From: Saccharopolyspora rosea
Lineage (GTDB): Bacteria > Actinomycetota > Actinomycetes > Mycobacteriales > Pseudonocardiaceae
Direction: 5' to 3'
Assembly (NCBI RefSeq): GCF_025643595.1
Contig: NZ_CP102826.1
Coordinates: forward strand, 496,001 to 560,000
Length of the DNA stretch: 64,000 nucleotides
Positions 9,259-16,609 of the stretch are shown piece by piece. The notes under the pieces were generated by a model that searched no databases, was not told the DNA's origin, and saw only the letters and a list, made by a program, of their open reading frames with translations. A program made the translations under genes and the position numbers. How positions within the stretch are numbered: position 1 is the stretch's first letter; the number at the start of each line of letters is the position of its first letter.

Positions 9259-9332
9259 AGTGGTGCGGAGGACGTGCCGTGTCGGGGGGTACGACACGTA
9301 CTCCCGATCAGCCGGTCAACCGGCCGATCACG

Positions 9333-9950
9333 TCACTTGATGGTGAGCTGCTGGCCCGGGAAGATCAGGTTCGGGTCCTTGATCGCGCCCGAGTTGCGCT
9401 CGAAGATCCGGTGGTAGTCCACGCCGAACTTCTGACCGATCTTGCTCAGCGTGTCACCGGAACGCACCGTGTACTGACCCGACGTGGCGGCCTTGGCGCT
9501 GCCGGAGCTGCTCTTGGTCTTCGCGCTGCTGTGGGTCTTGGTGCTCTTGCTCTTGGTCGTGACCTTCGTGCTGGAGCTGCTGCTCCCGCTGGTCCAGTTG
9601 GTCTTGGAGGTGCAGCCGGGCCACGCGTTCGGACCCTGCGCGGCGAGGACCTTCTCGGCCACCGCGATCTGCTGCTCGCGGGTCGCGTTGTGCGGGCTGG
9701 AGGCGTACTGCGTGCCGCCGAACGCGGCCCAGGTGGACGGGGTGAACTGCAGGCCGCCGGAGAAGCCGTTGCCGGTGTTGGCGTCCCAGTTACCGGAGCT
9801 CTCGCACTTCGCGAGCGTGTCCCAGTCCGCCGCGTTGGCAGGGGCGGCGATCGCGATCGGGGTGGCGATCACCGCGCCGGCGACGGCGACGCGCGCCGCG
9901 GTGCGGGTGGTATTGGACGGCTTCCGGTGCTTGCCTTTGTAGCGAGCCAT
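9333..9950 (-). CDS. Resuscitation-promoting factor-like transglycosylase with LysM domain (RpfA type)
   Basis: A 205-residue exported muralytic enzyme. The N-terminus is a signal peptide with basic residues and a hydrophobic stretch ending APANAA. The Rpf domain (about residues 40-113) starts ADWDTLAKCESSGNW, where the glutamate is the catalytic residue, and includes GGLQFTPSTWAAFGG and two conserved cysteines. A Ser/Thr/Lys-rich linker follows, then a C-terminal LysM peptidoglycan-binding domain (YTVRSGDTLSKIGQKFG). Such enzymes cleave glycan strands and promote outgrowth of dormant cells or spores. The gene has a c-di-AMP riboswitch candidate and a CRP-type site upstream, as does mycobacterial rpfA. 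Confidence 0.93.
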   Translation of the reverse strand: MARYKGKHRKPSNTTRTAARVAVAGAVIATPIAIAAPANAADWDTLAKCESSGNWDANTGNGFSGGLQFTPSTWAAFGGTQYASSPHNATREQQIAVAEKVLAAQGPNAWPGCTSKTNWTSGSSSSSTKVTTKSKSTKTHSSAKTKSSSGSAKAATSGQYTVRSGDTLSKIGQKFGVDYHRIFERNSGAIKDPNLIFPGQQLTIK

Positions 9951-9965
9951 TTCCCTCTCTCCTGC

Positions 9966-10130
9966 CGCGCCTGCGAGGTTGGCCGCTCGTCGGCGACCAC
10001 CGGGGTCCGGTCTCGGGGAACCGGCGCTTCCCTCGGGCTTCGGGGCACCCGGGGAGATCCCCGCCCCTGTCCGGTGTGTTCGTTTCGGGGGTAGGAAGCC
10101 CGCCGGACAGGGCTCGGCGCTGCGGACTTC
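9966..10130 (-). promoter_or_regulatory. Candidate c-di-AMP (ydaO/yuaA) riboswitch for the rpf-like gene
   Basis: Reading the minus strand, the leader begins GCGCCGAGCCCTGTCCGG, forms a 9-bp stem (10103-10111 with 10066-10074), contains a GGCGGGGA...GGGUG-type core, and ends with a GCCGACGAGCGGCCAACCTC block followed by GCAGGCG. This last block matches the conserved 3' end of the ydaO/yuaA class. The ribosome-binding site and ATG follow directly. In Actinobacteria this class commonly controls rpf and other cell-wall hydrolase genes. The match was made by eye; I could not run a covariance model. Confidence 0.68.
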
Positions 10131-10209
10131 CCGCTCCTTGCTGATCGGTTCGGGGCCGACCGAGGAGCGACACTACGTAACCGACGCGAAGATCGGAAAC
10201 GCTGATCGA

Positions 10210-10225
10210 CGTGACGCTGGTCACA
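10210..10225. promoter_or_regulatory. CRP/GlxR-type binding site upstream of rpf-like gene
   Basis: CGTGA-CGCTGG-TCACA matches the cAMP-receptor consensus TGTGA-N6-TCACA at nine of ten positions. It lies about 80 bases upstream of the riboswitch, near a plausible minus-strand -10 (TTACGTAGT, about 10173-10181), so its centre would be roughly 50 bases upstream of transcription start, a position suited to activation. In M. tuberculosis the CRP protein Rv3676 controls rpfA. Confidence 0.6.
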
Positions 10226-10582
10226 GTAACGCCTGGTGTGCGTGCTTCGATCCGGGGTGTTTGTGCTGATCAGAGCGTTGTTACCAAGCCGTTGCCTGGC
10301 CGATATCGATCACCGTCAGTGAGGCGTGGGTCACCCCCTTGTCCTCTTTGCGCAACCCTCGTCCCAGTGGTTCGGGCGCCCGATGCGCGTTGAACCGACG
10401 GAACCTCGCGCCGGGGTCGGGTGTTTCGGCGATCACGAACAGGCTTCACTTGTGTGCGTTGAGTAGCCAGTGGCGTCGCCGATTCGAGGGAGGTGGACAC
10501 CGGTGGATGAGAGCCGGTGTCGAGCAAGATCGAACTGGCGCGGAATCCGCTCCGGGAATCACCTGAACGAGCGTGTCCGACA

Positions 10583-10611
10583 CGCGTGCGCATGTTGTAT
10601 TCGCGCACGCG
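10583..10611 (-). terminator. Hairpin downstream of moaD
   Basis: A perfect 9-bp GC stem (10583-10591 with 10603-10611) around an AT-rich 11-base loop lies 47 bases beyond the moaD stop on the minus strand, a plausible end for the moaA-moaD transcript. Confidence 0.5.
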
Positions 10612-10657
10612 CGCACCCGCGCGCGCAGAAGAAAGGAGTATGCGGTGGGGGTGGTTT

Positions 10658-10945
10658 TCAGCCGCCCGCGAACGGCGGCAGGACGTCGAGCTCGGAGCCG
10701 TCGGCGACGGCGACGGCGCGGTCGCGCACCGCCACGCCGTCGAGCAGGAAGCTGCTCGCCGCCACGACCTTCACCAGCCGGTCGTCGTGCAGGCTCAGCG
10801 CCGCGTCGATGACGTCGGCGGCGGTCACCGCGCCGCCCGCGGGGCACGCCACGCGCACCGTCTCCTCGGGAACACCCGCGGCCGTCCGCGCCCCCGCGAA
10901 GTAGCGGACCCGCACCGCCACGGTCTGCTCCGCCGCGGTCGTCAT
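10658..10945 (-). CDS. moaD: Molybdopterin synthase sulfur carrier subunit MoaD
   Basis: A 95-residue ubiquitin-like small subunit of molybdopterin synthase. Its C-terminus is PPFAGG; the terminal Gly-Gly is where sulfur is loaded as a thiocarboxylate before transfer to MoaE. The body VAVRVRYFAGARTAAGVPEE and the strand LDVLPP fit MoaD. The ATG lies five bases after the moaA stop, so the two are co-transcribed. It should partner with the MoaE half of the fusion encoded at 8229-9155. Confidence 0.95.
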   Translation of the reverse strand: MTTAAEQTVAVRVRYFAGARTAAGVPEETVRVACPAGGAVTAADVIDAALSLHDDRLVKVVAASSFLLDGVAVRDRAVAVADGSELDVLPPFAGG

Positions 10946-10950
10946 CGGCG

Positions 10951-12009
10951 TCAACCCCCGATCGCACTCATCGGCCGGGACGGCTGGGCGAAGCCCTCGT
11001 CGTCGACGCCGTGCCCGGCCGCCTTGGCCCACATCGTCTCCTGCCACAGCCGGACCAGTTCCGCGTCGTCCGCGCCCGACCGCAGCGGTCCCCGCAGGTC
11101 CGTCTCGGTCGTGGAGAACAGGCAGGAGCGCAGCTGTCCGTCCGCGGTGAGCCGGGTCCGGTCGCAGGTCGCGCAGAACGGCCGGGTCACCGAGCCGATC
11201 ACGCCGACCACCGCGGGCCCGCCGTCGACGAGCCAGCGCTCCGCCGGGGCGGAGCCCCGCTCGGCGCCGTGCGGGGTCAGGTCGAACTCCCGGCCGAGGT
11301 GGTCCAGGATCTCGTCGGCGGTGATCATCTGCGCGCGGTCCCAACCGTGCTGCGGGTCCAGCGGCATCTGCTCGATGAAACGCAGCTGGTAGCCGCGCTC
11401 GACGCAGAACCGCAGCAGGTCGCACGCCTCCGCGTCGTTGACCCCGCGCAGCAGCACCGCGTTGACCTTCACCGGTTCCAGTCCCGCGGCCTTGGCCGCG
11501 TCGAGCCCGGCGAGCACGTCGTCGAACCGGTCGCGGCGGGTCAGCTCCCGGAAGGTGGCGCGGTCCAGGGTATCCAGCGAGACGTTGACCCGGTGCAGCC
11601 CCGCCTGCGCCAGCGGCGCGGCGAAGCGGTCCAGGTTGATGCCGTTGGTGGTCAGCGAGGTGCGCGGCCCGGACGGCAGCTGCGCGGTCGCCGCGATGAT
11701 GTCCACCAGGTCCTGCCGCAGCAGCGGCTCGCCGCCGGTGAAGCGGACGTCGGTCACCCCGAGCTGCTCGACGGCGATCCGGATGAGGCGGACCATCTCC
11801 TCGGTGTCGAGCAGTTCCGCGCGCTTCAGCCACGGCAGGCCCTCGGCGGGCATGCAGTACGTGCAACGCAGGTTGCACTTGTCGATGAGCGAGACGCGCA
11901 GATCCCGGGCGACGCGGCCGAAGCGGTCGACCAGGAACGGCGTGTCCGGACGTGCGGACGTGTCGGTCGTGCGGCGCACGACCGGGATTCCCAGGTCCAC
12001 CGCGGTCAC
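10951..12009 (-). CDS. moaA: GTP 3',8-cyclase MoaA (radical SAM)
   Basis: The 352-residue radical SAM enzyme performs the first step of molybdenum cofactor synthesis, converting GTP to 3',8-cyclo-7,8-dihydro-GTP. The N-terminal cluster motif is CNLRCTYC and the C-terminal substrate-binding cluster includes CATCDRTRL followed by a third cysteine (RSCLF). FTGGEPLLR and SLTTNGINL are also typical. The chain ends in Gly-Gly (SAIGG), as catalytically important in MoaA. It is the first gene of a moaA-moaD operon on the minus strand. Confidence 0.96.
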   Translation of the reverse strand: MTAVDLGIPVVRRTTDTSARPDTPFLVDRFGRVARDLRVSLIDKCNLRCTYCMPAEGLPWLKRAELLDTEEMVRLIRIAVEQLGVTDVRFTGGEPLLRQDLVDIIAATAQLPSGPRTSLTTNGINLDRFAAPLAQAGLHRVNVSLDTLDRATFRELTRRDRFDDVLAGLDAAKAAGLEPVKVNAVLLRGVNDAEACDLLRFCVERGYQLRFIEQMPLDPQHGWDRAQMITADEILDHLGREFDLTPHGAERGSAPAERWLVDGGPAVVGVIGSVTRPFCATCDRTRLTADGQLRSCLFSTTETDLRGPLRSGADDAELVRLWQETMWAKAAGHGVDDEGFAQPSRPMSAIGG

Positions 12010-12179
12010 TCCACGACCCTAACCCCTCACCGCGCGGGATTTCGATCGCCGCGGGTGGCTTCGTAGTTTCCCGCCGAGCGCGTTCCGGGTCGAAGAGCCG
12101 CTGGTCGGAGGAACGCACGAACCACAGTGGAAGATCGGATTTGCGGCATCAGAACCCTGTTTTCGCCGCTGTTGCGGAA

Positions 12180-12206
12180 GTATTGTCGGCAGTTGTGCCG
12201 CAATAC
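12180..12206. promoter_or_regulatory. Inverted repeat overlapping start of the molybdate regulator
   Basis: GTATTGTCGGCA (12180-12191) and TGCCGCAATAC (12196-12206) are inverted copies differing by one inserted base, with the GTG start codon (12195) between them. A further half-site TTGCGGCA lies at 12141-12148 and a partial one at 12172-12178. TATTGT (12181-12186) could be a -10 box, which would make the transcript leaderless. An operator for the encoded HTH-TOBE protein is inferred. Confidence 0.5.
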
Positions 12207-12593
12207 CGGATTTCCGAGGCCGCCGGACTGCTGGGTGTGAGCGACGACACGGTCCGGCGCTGGGTCGACGGTGGACAGCTTCCCGCACTGCGGGACGCCT
12301 CCGGACGACTCGTCGTCGACGGGGCCGCGCTGGCCGAGTTCGCCCGGACGCAGGCGCGGTCCACCCCCGACCCGTCGGGGGTGGGGCGGTCGGCGCGCAA
12401 CCGGCTCGTCGGGCTGGTGACCGAGGTGATCTCGGACCGGGTCATGTCGCAGGTCGAGCTCCAGTGCGGTCCGCACCGGGTGGTGTCGCTGATGAGCACC
12501 GAGGCGGTGCGGGAACTCGGGCTGGTGCCCGGAGCGCTCGCGGTGGCAGTGGTCAAGTCGACCAACGTCGTGGTGGAGACACCGGAGGGATGA
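12195..12593 (+). CDS. HTH-TOBE molybdate-responsive regulator
   Basis: A 132-residue protein. The first ~50 residues are an excisionase/MerR-like helix-turn-helix (YRISEAAGLLGVSDDTVRRW). The last ~68 residues are a TOBE/Mop molybdate-binding domain (RNRLVGLVTEVISDRVMSQV ... VVKSTNVVVETPEG). It is thus an unusual, compact ModE analogue, likely to sense molybdate and control the modABC genes that follow. GTG 12195 was chosen because the homologous sequence begins there. Its stop overlaps the modA start (ATGA at 12590-12593). Confidence 0.88.
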   Translation: MPQYRISEAAGLLGVSDDTVRRWVDGGQLPALRDASGRLVVDGAALAEFARTQARSTPDPSGVGRSARNRLVGLVTEVISDRVMSQVELQCGPHRVVSLMSTEAVRELGLVPGALAVAVVKSTNVVVETPEG

Positions 12594-13354
12594 TGGCGAG
12601 GCTCAGGATGATCGCGGCCGCGGCGGCCGCGCTGGTGCTGCTCGCAGGCTGCGGGGCGCAGGGCGGTTCGCAGCCGCAGCAGCGGACGCTGACGGTGCTC
12701 GCGGCGGCGTCGTTGACCGAGTCCTTCGACGAACTCGGCAAGCGGTTCACCGCCGAACACCCGGACGTCCACGTGCAGTTCGACTACCAGGGCTCGTCGA
12801 CGCTGGCCGAGCAGATCAAGCAGGGCCGCCGCGCCGACGTCTTCGTCTCCGCGGACCCCAAGAACATGGACAAGGTGGTCACCGCGGGCGGTGTCACGGG
12901 CAAGCCGGAAACGTTGGCCACGAACGTGCTGACGATCGCCGTGCCGCCCGGGAACCCGGCCGGGATCAAGTCGTTCCGCGACCTGGCCGCACCGGGCCGG
13001 ACGGTCGTGGTGTGCGCGCCGCAGGTGCCGTGCGGGTCGGCGACCCGCGAGGTCGAGAAGTCCTCGGGCGTCCAGCTGCACCCGGCCAGCGAGGAGAACG
13101 ACGTCAAGTCGGTGCTGCGCAAGGTGACCGCGGGGGAGGCGGACGCCGGTCTGGTGTACGTCACCGACGCGAAGTCGGCCGGGCAGAAGGCGCAGGCCGT
13201 GGACTTCCCGGAGGCGCAGCAGGCGGTCAACGCGTACCCGATCGCGACGCTCAAGGACGCGCCCGAGCCGCAGCTGGCCGCCGAGTTCGAGGCGTTCGTG
13301 CGCGGACCGGCCGGGCGCGAAGTGCTGTCCCAGCACGGTTTCGGCACGCCGTGA
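12590..13354 (+). CDS. modA: Molybdate ABC transporter substrate-binding lipoprotein ModA
   Basis: A 254-residue extracytoplasmic molybdate/tungstate binder. The signal peptide ends in the lipobox LLAGC, so it should be anchored in the membrane outer face. TLTVLAAASLTESFDELGKRF and FDYQGSSTLAEQI are family hallmarks for oxyanion binding. ATG 12590 overlaps the regulator stop; a second ATG follows at 12593. First structural gene of modABC. Confidence 0.95.
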   Translation: MMARLRMIAAAAAALVLLAGCGAQGGSQPQQRTLTVLAAASLTESFDELGKRFTAEHPDVHVQFDYQGSSTLAEQIKQGRRADVFVSADPKNMDKVVTAGGVTGKPETLATNVLTIAVPPGNPAGIKSFRDLAAPGRTVVVCAPQVPCGSATREVEKSSGVQLHPASEENDVKSVLRKVTAGEADAGLVYVTDAKSAGQKAQAVDFPEAQQAVNAYPIATLKDAPEPQLAAEFEAFVRGPAGREVLSQHGFGTP

Positions 13355-14163
13355 CCTCGCGCCCCAGCGGACACCGACGGCCGGTGGTGCCGGTGCCGCG
13401 GGTGCTGTGGGCGCCCGCGGCGCTGGCGCTGGCGGTGGTGGTGCTGCCGGTCTCCGGGCTGTTCACCCGCGTGGACCCGGCGCGGTTGCCGACGCTGCTG
13501 CTCAGCCCGGCCGCGCTGGACGCGCTGCGGCTGTCGGTCTACACCGGCCTGGTCTCCACCGCGTTGTGCCTGGTGCTGGGCGTGCCGCTGGCGCTGGTGC
13601 TGGCCAGGACGCGGGTCCGGGGACTGCGGGTGATCCGCGCGGTGGTGCTGCTGCCGCTGGTGCTGCCGCCGGTCGTCGGAGGTCTGGCACTGCTGTACCT
13701 GCTCGGGCGCACCGGGCCGGTCGGCGGACTGCTCGACGTGGCCGGGATCCGGGTGCCGTACACGACGGCGGCGGTGGTGCTCTCGCAGACCTTCGTCGCC
13801 ATGCCGTTCCTCGTGGTGGGCCTGGAAGGGGCGCTGCGCACCGCGGGCGGGCGGTACGAACAGGTCGCCGCGACGCTCGGCGCCGGTCCGTGGCTGGCGT
13901 TCCGGCGCGTCACGGTGCCGCTGCTGCTGCCCGCGCTCGGGTCGAGCCTGGTGCTGACCTTCGCGCGGGCGCTGGGGGAATTCGGTGCGACCATCACGTT
14001 CGCGGGCAGCCTGCAGGGCACGACCCGCACGCTGCCGTTGGCCATCTACACCGCTGCTGAGTCCGATGTGGACGCTGCGGTGGCGATGTCGTTGCTGCTG
14101 GTGGTGGTCGCGTTGGTGGTGATCGTGGTCGCCCGGCCCCGGGCGGTGGAAGGACAGCTGTGA
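13351..14163 (+). CDS. modB: Molybdate ABC transporter permease ModB
   Basis: A 270-residue integral membrane protein with about six hydrophobic segments. The EAA-type loop that docks on ModC is visible as EQVAATLGAGPWLAFRRVTV, followed by ALGEFGATITFAGSL, a motif typical of ModB. The GTG start overlaps the modA stop by four bases, and its own stop overlaps modC by four. Confidence 0.95.
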   Translation: MTSRPSGHRRPVVPVPRVLWAPAALALAVVVLPVSGLFTRVDPARLPTLLLSPAALDALRLSVYTGLVSTALCLVLGVPLALVLARTRVRGLRVIRAVVLLPLVLPPVVGGLALLYLLGRTGPVGGLLDVAGIRVPYTTAAVVLSQTFVAMPFLVVGLEGALRTAGGRYEQVAATLGAGPWLAFRRVTVPLLLPALGSSLVLTFARALGEFGATITFAGSLQGTTRTLPLAIYTAAESDVDAAVAMSLLLVVVALVVIVVARPRAVEGQL

Positions 14164-15248
14164 GCGGACTGCGCGCCGAAGTCGAGTTCCGGCGCCCCGA
14201 GTTCACCCTGCGCGCGGAACTCGCCGTGGCGCCGGGCGAGGTGCTGGCCGTGCTCGGACCGAACGGAGCGGGCAAGTCGACGCTGCTGTCCGTGCTGGCC
14301 GGGCTGCTCGCCCCGGAACGGGGGCGCATCGAGCTCGACGACGGCGTGGTGCTGGACACCGACCGCGGCGTCGGCGTGCCCACGCACCGCCGCGGCGTCG
14401 GGTTGCTGGCGCAGAGCGCGATGCTCTTCCCCAACCTGACCGCGCGGGAGAACGTCGCGTTCGGACCGCGGGCCGCCGGGGTTCGCAGGGCCGCGGCGCG
14501 CGCCGCCGCCGACCGCTGGCTGTCCGAAGTGGACGCTGCGGGACTGGCGGACCGCCGCCCGGGGCAGCTATCCGGCGGTCAGGCGCAGCGCGTCGCGCTC
14601 GCCCGCGCGCTGGCCGCCGAGCCGCGGCTGCTGCTGCTCGACGAACCGCTGGCGGCGCTGGACGTCGACGCGGCACCCGCGATGCGCGGACTGCTGCACA
14701 AGGTGTTGCGGCAGCAGGGAAAACCGACCGTGCTGGTCACCCACGACGTGCTCGACGCGGTCGTGCTCGCCGATCGGCTGGTCGTGCTGCTCGACGGCAG
14801 CGTCGTCGAGCAGGGGCCGACGCGGGACGTCCTCGCCCGCCCCCGGGAAGCGTTCACCGCCCGCGTGGCCGGCCTGAACCTGCTGCCCGGCACCGCCCGC
14901 GAGGACGGCATCGCGTTCGGCGACATCGTGGTCAGCGGTCGCGTCGCCGAGCCCGTCGACGGGGCGGAACCGGCCGCTGCGGTGTTCGCGCCCACCGCCG
15001 TGGCGGTGCACCGGGAGCCGCCGCGCGGCAGCCCCCGCAACGCCATCCCGGTGCGGCTGGCGGCGCTCGAACCGCGCGGCGACGTGGTGCGCGTCCGGGG
15101 AGTGGTGCGCGGCTGCTCGCTGGCCGCCGACGTCACCCCGGCGGCCGTCGCCGACCTCGGGCTCGTCCCCGACGAGGAGGTGTGGTTCGTGGTCAAGGCC
15201 GCCGAGGTGGCCATCCACCCGGTGTCCGGAGGATCATCTGGGGCGTGA
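14160..15248 (+). CDS. modC: Molybdate ABC transporter ATP-binding protein ModC
   Basis: The 362-residue ATPase has Walker A GPNGAGKST, a Q-loop (LAQSAMLFPNLT), signature LSGGQ, Walker B RLLLLDEPLAALD and the switch histidine in VLVTHD. A C-terminal ~130-residue TOBE/Mop region could let molybdate inhibit transport. It ends the mod cluster but its stop overlaps the start of a HAD phosphatase gene. Confidence 0.94.
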   Translation: MSGLRAEVEFRRPEFTLRAELAVAPGEVLAVLGPNGAGKSTLLSVLAGLLAPERGRIELDDGVVLDTDRGVGVPTHRRGVGLLAQSAMLFPNLTARENVAFGPRAAGVRRAAARAAADRWLSEVDAAGLADRRPGQLSGGQAQRVALARALAAEPRLLLLDEPLAALDVDAAPAMRGLLHKVLRQQGKPTVLVTHDVLDAVVLADRLVVLLDGSVVEQGPTRDVLARPREAFTARVAGLNLLPGTAREDGIAFGDIVVSGRVAEPVDGAEPAAAVFAPTAVAVHREPPRGSPRNAIPVRLAALEPRGDVVRVRGVVRGCSLAADVTPAAVADLGLVPDEEVWFVVKAAEVAIHPVSGGSSGA

Positions 15249-16039
15249 CTGAGGCATCTCCCTGGACGTACCTGATGGACATGGACGGCGTGCTGGTGCA
15301 CGAGGAGCACATGGTGGCGGGCGCCGACTCCTTCCTGTCGGCGCTGCGCAACAACGGCATCCCGTTCATGGTCTTCACCAACAACTCCATCTACACCCCC
15401 CGCGACCTGCGGGCCCGGCTCGCGCGCAGCGGCCTGGACGTGCCGGAGGAAGCGATCTGGACGTCGGCGCTGGCCACCGCGCAGTTCCTGGAGAACCAGC
15501 GGCCCAACGGTTCGGCCTACGTGGTCGGCGAGTCCGGGTTGACCACCGCGCTGCACAACATCGGCTACGTGCTCACCGACCGCGATCCCGACTACGTGAT
15601 CCTGGGCGAGACCCGCACCTACAGCTTCGAAGCGATCACCAAGGCGATCCGGCTGGTCGAGGGCGGGGCGCGGTTCATCGCGACCAACCCGGACGAGAAG
15701 GGGCCGAGCCGGGAGGGCACCCTGCCCGCCACCGGCGCCGTGGCCGCGCTGATCGAACGGGTCACCGGCCGCGCGCCCTACTACGTGGGCAAGCCGAACC
15801 CGCTGATGATGCGGTCCGCCCTGCGCCACCTCGGGGTGCACTCGGAGAACACGCTGATGATCGGCGACCGGATGGACACCGACGTGCGGTCCGGTCTGGA
15901 ATCGGGCCTGCAGACGATCCTGGTGCTGTCCGGCATCTCCGACGAGAGCACCGCCGAGCTGTTCCCGTACCGCCCGACCAAGGTGATCAACTCGGTTGCC
16001 GACCTGGTCGACCACGTCCTGGACCCCTTCACCGCCTGA
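15245..16039 (+). CDS. HAD-family phosphatase, NagD-like (IIA subfamily)
   Basis: A 264-residue cytoplasmic phosphatase of the HAD superfamily. Motif I is LMDMDGVLVHEE (nucleophile and acid/base aspartates), motif II lies in FTNNS, the conserved lysine is in YYVGKPNP, and motif III is MIGDRMDTD. Length and motifs fit NagD-type sugar or nucleotide phosphatases; the substrate is unknown. GTG 15245 overlaps the modC stop by four bases, so translation is coupled to the molybdate transporter, an association I cannot explain biochemically. Confidence 0.9.
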   Translation: MTEASPWTYLMDMDGVLVHEEHMVAGADSFLSALRNNGIPFMVFTNNSIYTPRDLRARLARSGLDVPEEAIWTSALATAQFLENQRPNGSAYVVGESGLTTALHNIGYVLTDRDPDYVILGETRTYSFEAITKAIRLVEGGARFIATNPDEKGPSREGTLPATGAVAALIERVTGRAPYYVGKPNPLMMRSALRHLGVHSENTLMIGDRMDTDVRSGLESGLQTILVLSGISDESTAELFPYRPTKVINSVADLVDHVLDPFTA

Positions 16040-16058
16040 CCCAAGGGGGTCGGTTTCG

Positions 16059-16091
16059 CGCGGCTCCGCGCCGGTTTCGCGCGGAGCCGCG
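16059..16091. terminator. Bidirectional terminator between NagD-like and YccF genes
   Basis: A perfect 13-bp stem (16059-16071 with 16079-16091) and a 7-base loop lie exactly between the two convergent stop codons. Confidence 0.75.
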
Positions 16092-16096
16092 GTACG

Positions 16097-16498
16097 TCAG
16101 CGCAGGCGGATGAAGGCGTACGGGTCGTCGGCGTCGACGATGCGCTTGCCGAGGGGCAGCAGCGAGACCGGGATCAGCTTGAAGTTCGCGATGCCGAGCG
16201 GGATGCCGATGATCGTCAGGCACATCGCGACGCCGGTGACGATGTGCCCGAGTGCCAGCCACCAGCCGGCCAGGATCAGCCACAGCACGTTGCCGACCCC
16301 GGCGAGAGCGCCCGCGCTCGGCGCGTCCACCAACCTCCGGCCGAACGGCCAGAGCGCGAAGTTCGCCATCCGGAACGAGGCGATCGCGAACGGGATCCCG
16401 ACGATCGTGATCGCCAGCAGGACCCCCGCGAACGCGTACCCCACGGCCAGGAAGAACCCGCCGAAGACGAGCCAGACGACGTTGAGCAGGAAGCGCAT
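16097..16498 (-). CDS. YccF domain membrane protein
   Basis: A 133-residue protein made of two YccF repeats. Each has a hydrophobic helix pair followed by a conserved segment: [22 protein letters not shown] in the first half (given in part as [13 protein letters not shown]) and [20 protein letters not shown] in the second. It should be an inner-membrane protein of unknown function. The homologue Rv0870c lies at the equivalent place in M. tuberculosis. Confidence 0.88.
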   Translation of the reverse strand: MRFLLNVVWLVFGGFFLAVGYAFAGVLLAITIVGIPFAIASFRMANFALWPFGRRLVDAPSAGALAGVGNVLWLILAGWWLALGHIVTGVAMCLTIIGIPLGIANFKLIPVSLLPLGKRIVDADDPYAFIRLR

Positions 16499-16609
16499 GG
16501 CTCCACATTGCCATCCCGGGCAGGCGCCTGCGCGAGGTGCGGGGTCTTGGCCCGGCTCGGGCCGTTGGGGATGATGTGCCCCGCATCACGCTCACGCCAG
16601 GAGGCCGAT

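Larger units (their letters stand above)
10131..10657. other. Intergenic region between rpf leader and moaD
   Basis: Apart from the CRP-type site (10210-10225) and the hairpin at 10583-10611 I see no gene here. The stretch 10601-10628 is an alternating purine-pyrimidine tract of CG/CA steps. A perfect palindrome, GCGTGTCCGACACGC, lies at 10571-10585. Confidence 0.5.
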
